Part shown: positions 33,710-44,388 of the stretch, piece by piece
Numbering within the stretch: position 1 is the stretch's first letter
How the letters are laid out: the number at the start of each line of letters is the position of its first letter
From: Anomaloglossus baeobatrachus
Taxonomy: Eukaryota; Chordata; Amphibia; Anura; Aromobatidae
Assembly (NCBI RefSeq): GCF_048569485.1
Contig: NC_134353.1
Location: forward strand, 70,014,730 to 70,078,729
DNA length: 64,000 nucleotides
Direction of reading: 5' to 3'
The notes under the pieces: model-generated
Databases searched by the model: none
The model's input: the letters and a program-made list of their open reading frames with translations, nothing else
Told to the model about the DNA's origin: nothing
Translations under genes and position numbers: made by a program

Positions 33710-34680
33710 AGTAATGGGCGGACCGGATTCTAAAAGTTTGTATCCACACGGATTCAAAAGGACTCCAGGTAACAATCCGGATCCGGCCACCCAGGTAATA
33801 AAGAAAAAAGAAAGAAAGTAAGAATAAAGCAAGCGCTTCATACTTTCTAGTCTCCGCGCGTGGCTGTACACTGCTTCCGGGACTGCTCACTCTATTTCCG
33901 GGGCCACTCATTATCTTCAAGCATATGCACTGGTTTCTTGCCCACCGGCCGTCCCCACGTCTCTGATTGGTTGCAGTCAGACAGCACCCTCACAATGTGT
34001 GACAGCATCTCTGACTGCTTTCAATCACACACACTGTCTGCAACTAGATTACTGTAAACATAAATAAATTAGATGCGAAAATCCCGCAACTTTACCCAGG
34101 CCATCCCGATTGCCCTGGTGCAGTGGCAATCGAGATAATAAGGGGTTAATGACAGGTCACAACTGCCACTAAGCCCTAGATTAGTAATGGGAGGAGTCTA
34201 TGAGACCCCTCCATTACTAATCTATAAGTGAAAAGAAATAAACACAAACACTGAAAAAATCAGTTTGAAATAAAATACAATAAACCTACCCTCTTTCACC
34301 TCTTTGTTAACCCCCCAAAACACCCAGGTCTGACGTAATCCACATGAGGCCCCATGATGATTCCAGCTCTGCTACATCTGACAGCGAGCGAGCATAGAAT
34401 ATGACTACACGCTGTAAGCTTCAGGCAGAGAATGAGCCTCAGCGATGAGCTGTGATGTCCCTCAGGTTATCTGCTGCCACAGCTGGAGGTTCCCACGGTC
34501 CTCTACCTGTGATCGCAGGTAACCTGGCCTCAGGTGACCTCATTGAACTGAGTGACCTTGCAGGTCCAGCCAAATATTTGGGATCAATACTGGGCCCAAA
34601 CTGTTTTGGTTTTTTTTTTTGACCCACCGATCCCAGGTATTTGCGGGTCAACGAGTACCTACAAGTGCATATAAGCCCTT
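33710..34680. mobile_element. Anonymous MITE-like repeats with a near-perfect hairpin
   Basis: The phrase TAGTAATGGGCGGACCGG near 33710 and the GCGGGTCAACGAGTACCT-type end near 34645 look like termini of a non-autonomous element. The hairpin at 34177-34224 pairs TAGATTAGTAATGG with CCATTACTAATCTA. Boundaries and superfamily are not resolved. Confidence 0.45.
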
Positions 34681-36884
34681 ATGTTGTCCTAAAGGGAATC
34701 TGTCAGAGTGGCTTTGCTATGTAATCTGAAGACAGCATTATGTAGGGGCTGAGACACTGTCAGCAATGTGTCACTTGTTAGGCTGTATCCTGTTGTTTCA
34801 ATACAATTGGAGTTTTATCAGCAGGAGATTATCACTGCTACCTTATCACTGGTTTGTCCCCGCCCCCAACAGCTTTCTGTCAATATACAATGTATACAGT
34901 ATGTGGCTAATTAGGTTTGTGGGTGGGGTTAACTTTATGGACATCTGCAGCTGATAAAACTGTGGTTGTATCACAACTCCCGCACCCAGTTAACTAGACT
35001 TGAGGTTGTTGGAAAGGGGTCTCTCCTTTTCTCCAGCCTCAGTTTTCGACCTTTTCTCCACTATAAAAGATCTCCCCTTTTTTGCGAGATCTGTATTATT
35101 TAAAAAATACTTTTTTGATGATGCCTTGCATACCCTATTCCCCAGAGAGGAAGAACAGGATGCGCTGAGAACACTCCAAGAGTTGTCGGATGAACACAAC
35201 CTCCCTATTGGTGGTAAGATCCCTTCCTCTATTGCTTGCCGATCCAAAAAATTCCCTCCTTTATCAACATGTACAAACGTTGATATGTTTGTACAGGTGG
35301 TATCCCAGGAGTTGGAGAATATCTCCTCTATCTAGGATTATGAATAACAACTTAACCAGAGTCGAGAAGGAGAGACTGACGGAGTTGATATCCGTACCTG
35401 ATGTAGTGCTGAAGCCGGCAGACAAGGGGGGTAACGTCGTCGTCTGGCCAACCTCTCAATATGAGCGGGAGGCCTTTCGCCAGCTCAACAATACAGTATG
35501 TTACAAAAAATTAACATTTAATGCATTATCATCTTTTCATACACAACTAGGCAAAATTCTGACTAGGGCTAAAAACGACGGCGTTATCTCCAAGGAGTTG
35601 GCTTCAGCTCTGCAGGTGGCTGAACCCACTATAGCCACTATGTATCTACTCCCAAAAATCCACAAAAATCTAGAAGCCCCTCCAGGGAGACCTATTATCT
35701 CTGGACGGGGTAATTTTCTTGAGAATGTGAATAAGTGGGTCGTCTCTATACTACAACCTCTTGTTGGGAGTTTGCCATCTTATATTCAAGATACAAGTGA
35801 TTTTTTGAGGAAGGTAGATGGTCTCTTTGCTGGCAAGGATACGTTCTTGGTTACTGGAGACGTTGAGTCCCTGTATACCAACATCGTACACAGTGATGGT
35901 TTACGAGCTGCCAAGTTTTTCCTTGACACCACGTCCAATCCATCGGACTTTAATGAGTTGGTGTTGCTTCTTCTGGAGTTCTCTTTGACTCATAATTTTT
36001 TTATTTTTAAAGGGTCCTTCTACTTACAGCTCCAGGGGACTGCAATGGAGGCATCATTTGCCCCCTCATATGCTAATCTATTCCTGGGGCTGTGGGAGAG
36101 GGACCTTTCCGTGTCAGACTGTGAGTCGTTGATGAACCGCGTCCTTTTTTGGGCGCGGTACATCGACGACATCTTCCTTATCTGGCAGGGGTCTTTAGTT
36201 GAGTTACATCAGTTTATGTCTCGGTTGAACTCCAGTGGACGCAACATTTTCATTACATACCAGTGGTCTTATCAGCAGGTGGAATTCTTGGACGTCCTTG
36301 TCAGGAAGAACTCAGATTTTGTTTTGCAGACTGACTTGTATCGAAAGCCAACCTCTATGAACACTCTGTTACATGCGTCATCTGCACACCCCAAATATAT
36401 GATTCAGTCAGTTCCCATTGGCCAATTCCTTCGGCTACGTAGAATCTGCTCCACCGATGCAGATTTTGAGAGACAGTCCTCGGACCTGGTGGAGAGATTC
36501 AGGGAGAGGGGATACAGCAGACGCATAATAAAAAGAGCCTACCATCGGGCTAAATATTCACGCAGGGATCAACTGCTGTATTCCAATTCTGTCCCTGGAC
36601 CCTCCAATCAGGTCCGTTTCATAACAAACTATAGTTCGGGTTTTAATTTTGTGAGGTCCTGCTTGGAACGTGCCTGGCCCATATTAATGGCCGATCCTAC
36701 ATTAAACAAAGTTCTACCAATTAAACCTAAGATTACCATCATGAGAGGGAGGAACTTCCGCGATATGTTGGTGCACAGTCACTATGCAGTGACTAATAAG
36801 GATAGAACTTTCTTGGGGAATGCAGGACCCAGCAATCGGAGTGGCTGCTCTCCCTGTGGTGGATGTGTCGCCTGCCCCAACATA

Positions 36885-38530
36885 CAATCATATGAAAATG
36901 TTTGGGCACCCCTATTAATGTTAACCTTTTTTCTTTATAACAATTTGGGTTTTTGCAACAGCTATTTCAGTTTCATATGTCTAATAACTGATGGACTGAG
37001 TAATATTTCTCGATTGAAATGAGGTTTATTGTACTAACAGAAAATGTGCAATCCGCATTTAAACAAAATTTGACAGGTGCAAATGTATGGGCACCTCAAC
37101 ATAAAAGTGACATTAATATTTTGTAGATCCTCCTTTTGCAAAAATAACAGCCTCTAGTCGCTTCCTGTAGCTTTTAATGAGTTCCTGGATCCTGGATGAA
37201 GGTATATTTGACCATTCCTGTTTACAAAACAATTCCAGTTCAGTTAAGTTTGATTGTCGCCGAGCATGGACAGCACGCTTCAAATCATCCCACAGATTTT
37301 CAATGATATTCAGGTATGGGGACTGGGATGGCCATTCCAGAACATTGTAATTGTTCCTCTGCATGAATGCCTGAGTAGATTTGGAGCGATGTTTTGGATC
37401 ATTGTCTTGCTGAAATATCCATCCCCTGCGTAACTTCAACTTCGTCACTGATTCTTGCACATTATTGTCAAGAATCTGCTGATACTGAGTTGAATCCATG
37501 CGACCCTCAACTTTATAAAGATTCCCGGTGCCGGCATTGGCCACACAGCCCCAAAGCATGATGGAACATCCACCAAATTTTACTGTGAGTAGCAAGTGCT
37601 TTTCTTGGAATGCTGTGTTTTTTTTGCCTTCATGCATAATGCCTGTTTGTATGACCAAACAACTCAATCTTTGTTTCATCAGTCCACAGAACCTTCTTCC
37701 AAAATGTAACTGACTTGTCCAAATGTGCTTTTGCATACGTCAGGCAACTCTGTTTGTGGCGTGCTTGCAGAAACGGCTTCTTTCGTATCATTCTCCCATA
37801 CAGCTTGTCCTTGTGCAACGTGCGCTGTATTGTTGACCGATGCAAATTGACACCATCTGCAGCAAGATGAATCTGCAGGTCTTTGGAGGTGGTCTGTGGA
37901 TTGTCCTTGACTGTTCTCACTATTTTTCCTCTCTGCCTTTCTGATATTTTTCTTGGCCTGCTACTTCTGGGCTTAACAAGAACTGTACCTGTGTTCTTCC
38001 ATTTCCTTACTATGTTCCTCACAGTTGAAACTGACAGTTTAAATCTCTGAGACAACTTTTTGTATCCTTCCCCTGAACAATTATGTTGAATAATCTTTGT
38101 TTTCAGATCATTTGAGAGTTGTTTTGAGGAGCCCATGATGCCACTCTTCATAGGAGATTCAAATAGGAGAACAACTTGCAAGTGGCCACCTTAAATACCT
38201 TTTCTCATGATTGGATACACCTGCCTATGAAGTTCAAAGCTCAATGAGGTTACAAAACCAATTCAGTGCTTTAGTTAGTCAGTAAAAAGTAGTTAGGAGT
38301 GTTCAAATCAAGAAATTGATAAGGGTGCCCATACTTTTGCACTGGTCAAATTTTGTTTAAATTTGGATTGCACATTTTCTGTTAGTACAATAAACCTCAT
38401 TTCAATCCAGAAATATTACTCAGTCCATCACTTATTAGATATATGAAACTGAAATTGCTGTTGCAAAATTTATATTATAAAGAAAAAAGGTTAACATTAA
38501 TAGGGGTGCCCAAACTTTTTCATATGACTG
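36885..38530 (-). mobile_element. Tc1-like transposon B, nearly complete (1646 bp)
   Basis: TA-flanked, with ends CAATCATATGAAAATGTTTG and, inverted, CAGTCATATGAAAAAGTTTG. Same family as element A at 6035-8072 and clearly similar along its length. It lies inside the Penelope-like element, so it inserted after it. The transposase is on the minus strand. Confidence 0.93.
37113..38136 (-). pseudogene. Tc1 transposase of element B (frameshifted)
   Basis: About 340 codons, close to the usual Tc1 length. It starts at the Met at 38136 (MGSSKQLSNDLKTKIIQ). The bipartite DNA-binding region is seen in YKKLSQRFKLSVSTVRNIVR and RPRKISERQRGK. The first D lies in VLWTDETKIELFG. The frame changes between 37630 and 37736. 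After it come VKFGGCSIMLWGCVANAG, the second D in [17 protein letters not shown] and the E in LNIIENLWDDLKRAVHARR. The usual SPDLN reads SPYLN here. Apart from this change and the single frameshift it looks well preserved, younger than element C. Confidence 0.9.
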
Positions 38531-38943
38531 TATGTCGCGGAAAGACCTTTACTGATTCCTCGGGCAGTAAGAGTTATTACATCAAGAAATTTATTACTTG
38601 CTCGTCACGAGCGGTAATTTATTATGCAACATGTCCATGCCCGAGGCTATATGTAGGATTAACTACCCGGTTCGAGTATGCAAATATGTGTTGGGGATTG
38701 AGGCGGCACCGAGCCAGGTCGATCGGACTACGTTAAAAACTATCCCTAAGCATTTTTTGGTGCATCATCAATCTAATAGTACCCAATTTCGGGTCTTGGG
38801 AATTGACTAGGTTGACCTTGGCATCAGGGGTGGTGAGGAGAGCAGGAGGTTGGCTCAGTTAGAGGCCAGATGGATATACAGGTTAAATACTGTATATCCT
38901 TCTGGCCTAAATGAGAATCTCAGTTTCGTGTCCTTCCTGCGAT

Positions 38944-40195
38944 GATTTTCCACTGGATGTGAGACCCTGTGCAGATTGTTTGTTTTTATTGTTTTAACTG
39001 TGTGGTTAACATGCTTTTAATTTTGTTTTCTATCTTTATTCTTGTACTAGTATTGGGCCTTTTGTTTGGTTTGTAACCTTGGACTTCTTGACTCCTCTTC
39101 ATATCCCTGGTGTGTCATCTGGCAACTTGGACTCCTGGTGTCAATTTATTTCTGTGTATTTTTTTGCCTAATTAGATAATATACTTGTTTTTCCCTCCTC
39201 TTCCCCTCCCCCCCCCTCCCCCCCTGTCCCCCATTCCCCTTACCCCCTTTTTCCCCCATACACATCCATGTATGTATGATTGCATGTACATGCGTATGGT
39301 TATAGCCATGTATATGTATGGATCCATGTGCGTGTGCATGGTTATAGTCATATATATATGGATTTATGCACAAGTGTCTATGTAAAAGTATTGTTTAGCA
39401 TCTGTATTTATGTCACATATTTAACCCCTTTGGGGGATTTACTTGCATGTATTTTCTTATTATATTCCTATTCTAATATTGTAACCATTGGATGGCTATA
39501 TAAGTATATATTGCCCCTTGTTCTTATTAGGTTATTATATGTATTCTATATGTACTTTTTTTTACATGTATTGGTTCTATGTTATTGGTGCTGAAGTTAT
39601 CTAAGTGAGTCATGTATATTATAGATTGTATGCTGATATACTCATGTGTATTATTTGTGTATCCTGGTGATATAATTGTAGCTAGACATTAGGTATTGAA
39701 ATGTACATGAGTATTTTTGTATTATAGCCTTATTATATTAATAAGAGGTAGTTGTGATATGATCCTACGAGTTTGGTTTCTCTGTGTGGGTCTGATGGCA
39801 ATATGACCGCTATGCTAACCACTCAGGGGACCTACTTATAGACTCGCTCCTTTATCCCTTTCTGTGCGCGCCGGTACGCATGCGCTGTACAGTGGTCTGC
39901 TGCCTGGCCGTCGGCCGCGTCTGTTCTGAGCAGGTGGTCATGTGTGTTTACACCCGTGGCCACGGGGTTGCTGATGCGGCTGCCGGCCTGGTGCGGAGGT
40001 ATGCACTGCGCAATCGCGTGTGTCATGGAGGTGCACCCGGGGATAATATGAGGGATCTGTAACCCTTCTTTTTGGGGCTTTTTAAAGTTCCTGCATTTCT
40101 CTTGCTACACCTCTTTCATGTGCACTATACTAATAAGATTTTGCAATTTATTATATTATTGGGCATTTGATCGTTTTTTTCTTGTGGTGGTTTAG
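38944..40195 (+). other. 3' untranslated tail of the Penelope-like element
   Basis: Non-coding tail between the end of the endonuclease domain and the target duplication. It holds a pyrimidine/C-rich run (about 39194-39258), a TGTATG-rich section (39260-39390) and a GC-rich part (39860-40050). No hammerhead core was found in it. Confidence 0.65.
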
Positions 40196-40292
40196 CCAGT
40201 TAACTAAGTGGTACATCACTGGAATCAGGGTCTCTTTGCGTATATCATGATAATAAAGGATGAGGTAGCAAAAACCAGCTGACAGATGCCCT

Positions 40293-41150
40293 TTAGAGGG
40301 AATCTGTCTCCAAATTGACAACTTTTGTTCTTTTTTTATTCTCTGTTCCCCTCAGAATTCAGATTTTTTTTGCCATATGGTTCTAGAGATGTGGGTTTTT
40401 GTACTTAGTACAAACTTTTAAGGTTTTTACAAAGTAGGAGGAGCTCACAGGATTTCCTGGAGGTGTGTCTTTATGCTGATTTGCATAATTACAACATGAG
40501 CACTAAATGAAAAAGGCCCATATCTCTGGAACAATATAGCAATTTATTTTTTTATTTAAAAAAAAAAAGCAAAACAAAACAAAAAACAACAACGTGTCAC
40601 TCTGGGGAGCAGCAGAAATAAAATTAGAGCAAAACTTCCACCTTTTGACAAGTCTTCTTTAAAGGGAACCTGTCAGTTGATTCATGCTGCACAAATCATA
40701 GGCAATATCCAAACAAGGAGCCTCATGGTCATAGCTTGAGGTCTCATATGGGTCACACTGGACTGGGTATAATTTTAACCCTCCAGTATGGCCACGAGAC
40801 AGCACATTCCAAAAGCATACGATCAAACAAAAGCACAAGGAGTACTAGTGCAAATATAAAAAATGTATTTTCAATCTCAATAAATAACAAAAGTTTAAGA
40901 AAAAAGACATATCAAGCACAAAATTGAGGGAATAAATGCCTGGGTCCCGTGGACCACAATAAAAAACTCTGTAAATGGTCAATATGGTAGGGCTTGGGCT
41001 AAGGGTGCATGAATCAGAGCCTGGCTGCATTGCAGCGAGATATGCTTAAAAACATAGTTTAACGAGTCAGCCGGGAACGATAGGGAAAGATGAGACTAGT
41101 CCAGCATCACCTTGACAGGATTCTTCTCGCTCCAATCTAGTTGATTGACA
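40293..41150. mobile_element. Two further TTAA-type repeat ends in tandem
   Basis: TTAG-AGGGAATCTGTCTCC at 40293 and TTAA-AGGGAACCTGTCAG at 40659 match the terminal motif of the elements at 21986, 24060 and 34693. Right ends are unclear. They show that this family tends to land close to other copies. Confidence 0.5.
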
Positions 41151-41269
41151 GGTTTCTCCCATCTGTGTACATAGGAAGGGACCTGTCAATAACTTGGAGC
41201 GGTGCGGAGAGAAGTCAGCCGGGGAGATACTAGACTAGCCCCATCTCTGGAAAACACACTCCAAGATAA

Positions 41270-42440
41270 ATTTAGAAGTACAGTTAGAAGTACTAAAACC
41301 CCAAAAGATGCTAAAATTCAGAATTTATTAACTTTACATTAAAAGCGATAAATCTTCTCATACAAAAAAACAAAGCAAAGAAATAAAAAAAATCAAAAAC
41401 ATCACAATGTGTGGTGGTAATGAAATGATGGTAAGATCGGCTAGCCCTAATAGACCCTACTCTCACCCCTACCTTGCTGCGGAGGTCAGCACCTTTATCC
41501 TGTGCATATGGTGCCCCTGCTCACCGATGACTGAGCCTTGAAGCCCTAACAGGCCCTAGACAGGTAGAAAAATACACTATAAAAGCCACAACAATGCACC
41601 AATTATAGGGGTAACAACAATAGATAGAATACAAGTAACAACTCCACCAATAACAGTCAATCTGGGGAGTATAACAATGGCCTCAGGCCCGCAATAATAA
41701 CCACTCTATATGAGATGGTCAGAAAGACCACCCGACGCGTTTCCCCTAGAAATAAGAGGCTCTTCGTGAGTAGATTGAAAGAATTCAATATTTATTTCGG
41801 TATAACCCAAACAATATATAAGGTGCTAAATTGTATAAAACGCTAATGTCTGAAGTGCAAGTGTCTAAAGTGCAATGAAATGTAAAGTGCATGCCTGGAA
41901 CATATATTAGAAGTTGAGAAAATCCAGCAACTAAGTCCAGGAATATAAAAAATGAAAAAAGGTTATTTAGAAATAATTAAAAAAAAGTCCATCCTGTAAA
42001 CAATGAAGTCCATATTCAGGGCAGAGGACACGTTTCGGACTTTGCGTCCTTTAACTCTGATCTGCTTACAATGAATATCAGTTTAAAAAGACATGGGACC
42101 GGATGTGACATCAAACACAAAAGAAAAAACACAAAGAAAATATTCAAGAGTAGACATAGGTATATAAAAGATCACAAATATACATGAATATTATATCAGA
42201 ATAGATATAATCGAAGAGTAACAACTTAATACACATGTATCATGTCCTTCTTAATGTTCATGCCACGGGGATCATAGTTTCCATCACTTTTCAAACAGTG
42301 ACTCATTTGTGCAGTACTTTTTCGCTCAGATATACTCTCCTTTAGGAATATTGTCAATGATATGTTTAGGACATATATTAGTATGTTCTAACGGTCGTAG
42401 TCAGCCCAATTCTATCAGCTATAAACCATAAAGATTGTAC
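41270..42440 (-). repeat. Two Penelope-derived tails with decayed hammerhead motifs
   Basis: Minus-strand segments. The first (about 41270-41780) ends in a degenerate hammerhead: CTCACGA in place of CTGATGA, followed by GGAAACGCGTC. The second (about 41780-42440) carries GGACGCAAAGTCCGAAACG with stem I CAGAG/CTCTG (42018-42066) but lacks a recognisable CTGATGA box. No coding frame. Confidence 0.55.
42018..42066 (-). ncRNA. Degenerate hammerhead-like motif
   Basis: On the minus strand, CAGAG pairs with CTCTG (stem I) and GGAC with GTCC (stem II, loop GCAAA). GAAACGTGTC provides the 3' core and a GTC cleavage triplet. The CTGATGA box is eroded, so catalysis is not expected. Confidence 0.45.
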
Positions 42441-42788
42441 ATACATACATTACAGGATCCATCTGCCCAAAAGAATGTCATGATACATGACATGCTCTCA
42501 GTACACATACTGGGAGCTGGTGGAAGTGAATTATTCAGCTCTTTTCACAGGGTGTTTGTGCTGTGTGGTGGCCATTTTTGTGGTGGTTTTGTGTCTGTCG
42601 GGCAGTGTGGCCTGTAGTCTTGGAGACTCAGCCCACTATGGGCGCCGTGAGGCACCAGGTCACCTGCCCTGCCGGTGCACTGCCACCGCGGCAGTGGTTG
42701 GCGCACGGCACCGCACGTTTTAAGGCATAAGTTAAGGACCCACTCAGAGGTTCGCCGTGATGTTTAAGTGGGCTACATACAGTCTGAT
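42441..42788. other. Short anonymous stretch
   Basis: Contains GTGGTGGCC-rich sequence with short overlapping frames but no recognisable domain or repeat end. Confidence 0.4.
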
Positions 42789-43795
42789 GAGGACAAAGAG
42801 ACAGAAATTAGAGTATATTGTATCAAAACAATTTTTTTTAATAATATTCTTCAAAATATTTTTATAAAAACACTTTTTTATTTCAAATTGCTAAAATCAT
42901 CACAAGGTCAAGAAAAAAACATCACCAGAAAAAACATATAAACACATACAGAGGGGATCTCTGATCCAAAGGATTATTGGTGAAAAAAGCAGAGGATCAT
43001 TTCATATCAAAAAATCTATATCATAAAAATATCACCCCTGTCCCTTCACCAACATCCATAGTACAGCGGAATAAACGAGGAAACAGCCTCCTGATGAAAA
43101 GGTTTCCCTTGAAACGTACGTCGAGCTTTTGAGGGTGTCTCTGACCTTATATTAGGCAAGTATGGCAAATTGATGTCTGTTACACTTATTATTGGCCTCT
43201 GTTGTTAAGGGAGTAATTTATTGTATTTGGGAGGAGTGGGCATTTATAAACAGCTTGAGTGGGCAAGCTATTAAATAAACTATAACTCATTGCCCCTTAT
43301 TAAACCTATGGACATAGGAATATCACTCTTAAAGGAGAAGTTATATTTATATAGAGGAGATTCCTCGTTTATTCCGCTCTTGTCTATAGGAGTAGAAACC
43401 TTCCTTTTGAACATTGGCTATTTACACTGGAGCTATTATATGTATATTTATTGATATATCGATATAATATTTATATATCTGTATATTTATTATTTATCAA
43501 TTAATATATGTATTAGTGCTGTACTATGGATGTTGGTGAAGGGACAGGGGTGATATTTTTATGATATAGATTTTTTGATATGAAATGATCCTCTGCTTTT
43601 TTCACCAATAATCCTTTGGATCAGAGATCCCCTCTGTATGTGTTTATATGTTTTTTCTGGTGATGTTTTTTCTTGACCTTGTGATGATTTTAGCAATTTG
43701 AAATAAAAAAGTGTTTTTATAAAAATATTTTGAAGAATATTATTAAAAAAAATTTTGTTGATACAATATACTCTGATTTCTGTCTCTTTGTCCTT
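42789..43795. repeat. Long inverted repeat around a hammerhead motif (Penelope-type)
   Basis: The left arm 42789-43082 is inverted and almost identical to 43361-43378 plus 43523-43795; for example GACAGGGGTGATATTTTTAT in the right arm is complementary to ATAAAAATATCACCCCTGTC in the left. The right arm contains about 144 bases (43379-43522) missing from the left. The 280-bp centre carries a hammerhead core. Paired, partly truncated terminal copies in opposite orientation are known for Penelope-like elements. Confidence 0.85.
43088..43124 (+). ncRNA. Hammerhead ribozyme motif in the inverted-repeat centre
   Basis: CTGATGA at 43091-43097, stem II AAGG/CCTT with loop TTTC and one unpaired A, and GAA at 43111. 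Stem III is the palindrome ACGTACGT, the cleavage triplet is GTC ending at C43121, and stem I pairs CTC (43088-43090) with GAG (43122-43124). All catalytic positions are conserved. The short palindromic stem III again suggests a dimeric form. Confidence 0.72.
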
Positions 43796-44334
43796 ATCTA
43801 ATTATTTGAGTTAAAGTATCTCCAAAAACTATGGTGGAGAAATTATAGGAATCTGCTATCATGTTTCATACTATCTGATGAAAATGTTACACCAAGAACC
43901 TCATATTCAGGTATTTAACCAAGCGGCTTTAGATCACCTTATGATTTTGGATGTGCGGCCATGTCTTTTCTCCTGTTTGGTTGTGTTTTTGGCCTCACTC
44001 CGGACCTTCCCTAATCCGAGCGTGACATTTGGTGAACCTGCCTAACCAAAGTTCTACCAATCCGCTTATTTCTAGTTAGTACAATAAATTCACATCTGTG
44101 ACCATCAGACCCATGGCCGCTTTCCTGTAGCCAAGGAAGAACAGGGGACACAAGTTACACTTGTTATTGTTGAATGGGGAAAACCAGTGGTTGAACTCAC
44201 ATCGATCTAAAATCATCTAAGTTCTAAGTGTCCATGTGAAATCTTTGGGTGGTGTCGACCATGTTAGCTGCCACAAGGGTTGTCACTGCCTCAAAGGAAG
44301 AATATTTTATATAAAATTACTATGGAAAATATAA
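43796..44334. other. Intergenic stretch, nothing recognised
   Basis: No gene or repeat boundary is supported between the inverted repeat and the Helitron. Confidence 0.45.
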
Positions 44335-44352
44335 TCTAATATATAAAGCTGA

Positions 44353-44388
<36 letters not shown>

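Larger units (their letters stand above)
35000..38943 (+). pseudogene. Penelope-type RT with GIY-YIG endonuclease, split
   Basis: Penelope enzymes combine a telomerase-like reverse transcriptase with a GIY-YIG nuclease that opens the target. A 5' part (35000-35335) shows SSIACRSKKFPPLSTCTNVD. The main RT frame (about 35338-36880) has KPADKGGNVVVW, LLPKIHKN, GRPIISGRG, TGDVESLYTNI, LQGTAMEASFAPSYANLFLG, the catalytic RYIDDIF and FLDVLVRKN. It ends with GYSRRIIKRAYHRAKYSRRD and a cysteine-rich CSPCGGCVACPN. After the Tc1 insertion, 38540-38740 gives AVIYYATCPCPRLYVGLTTR, the VIY...YVG core of GIY-YIG, then EARWIYRLNTVYPSGLNENL. Frames differ between these parts, so the copy is dead. Confidence 0.87.
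34997..40195 (+). mobile_element. Penelope-like retroelement, 5.2 kb including a later Tc1 insertion
   Basis: An 11-base target duplication CCAGTTAACTA flanks it (34986-34996, 40196-40206). It begins inside the coding region, so it is 5' truncated, a frequent outcome of reverse transcription. The coding part runs to about 38943 and is followed by an untranslated tail of about 1.2 kb. A 1.65-kb Tc1 copy (36885-38530) splits the coding region just before the endonuclease domain. Confidence 0.85.
34693..40292. mobile_element. TTAA-type foldback element split by a Penelope insertion
   Basis: The left end AGGGAATCTGTCAGAG is preceded by CTAA. The right end CTGACAGATGCCCT is followed by TTAG. Both flanks are one-base variants of TTAA. 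The original element of about 400 bases was opened by the Penelope-like element at 34997-40195. Confidence 0.7.

Noticed and set aside
35190-35337. The first 50 codons of the long plus-strand frame as the N-terminus of the Penelope RT
   Set aside because: Similarity to Penelope proteins in this stretch lies in another frame (SSIACRSKKFPPLSTC), so the first Met of the long frame is not a biological start.
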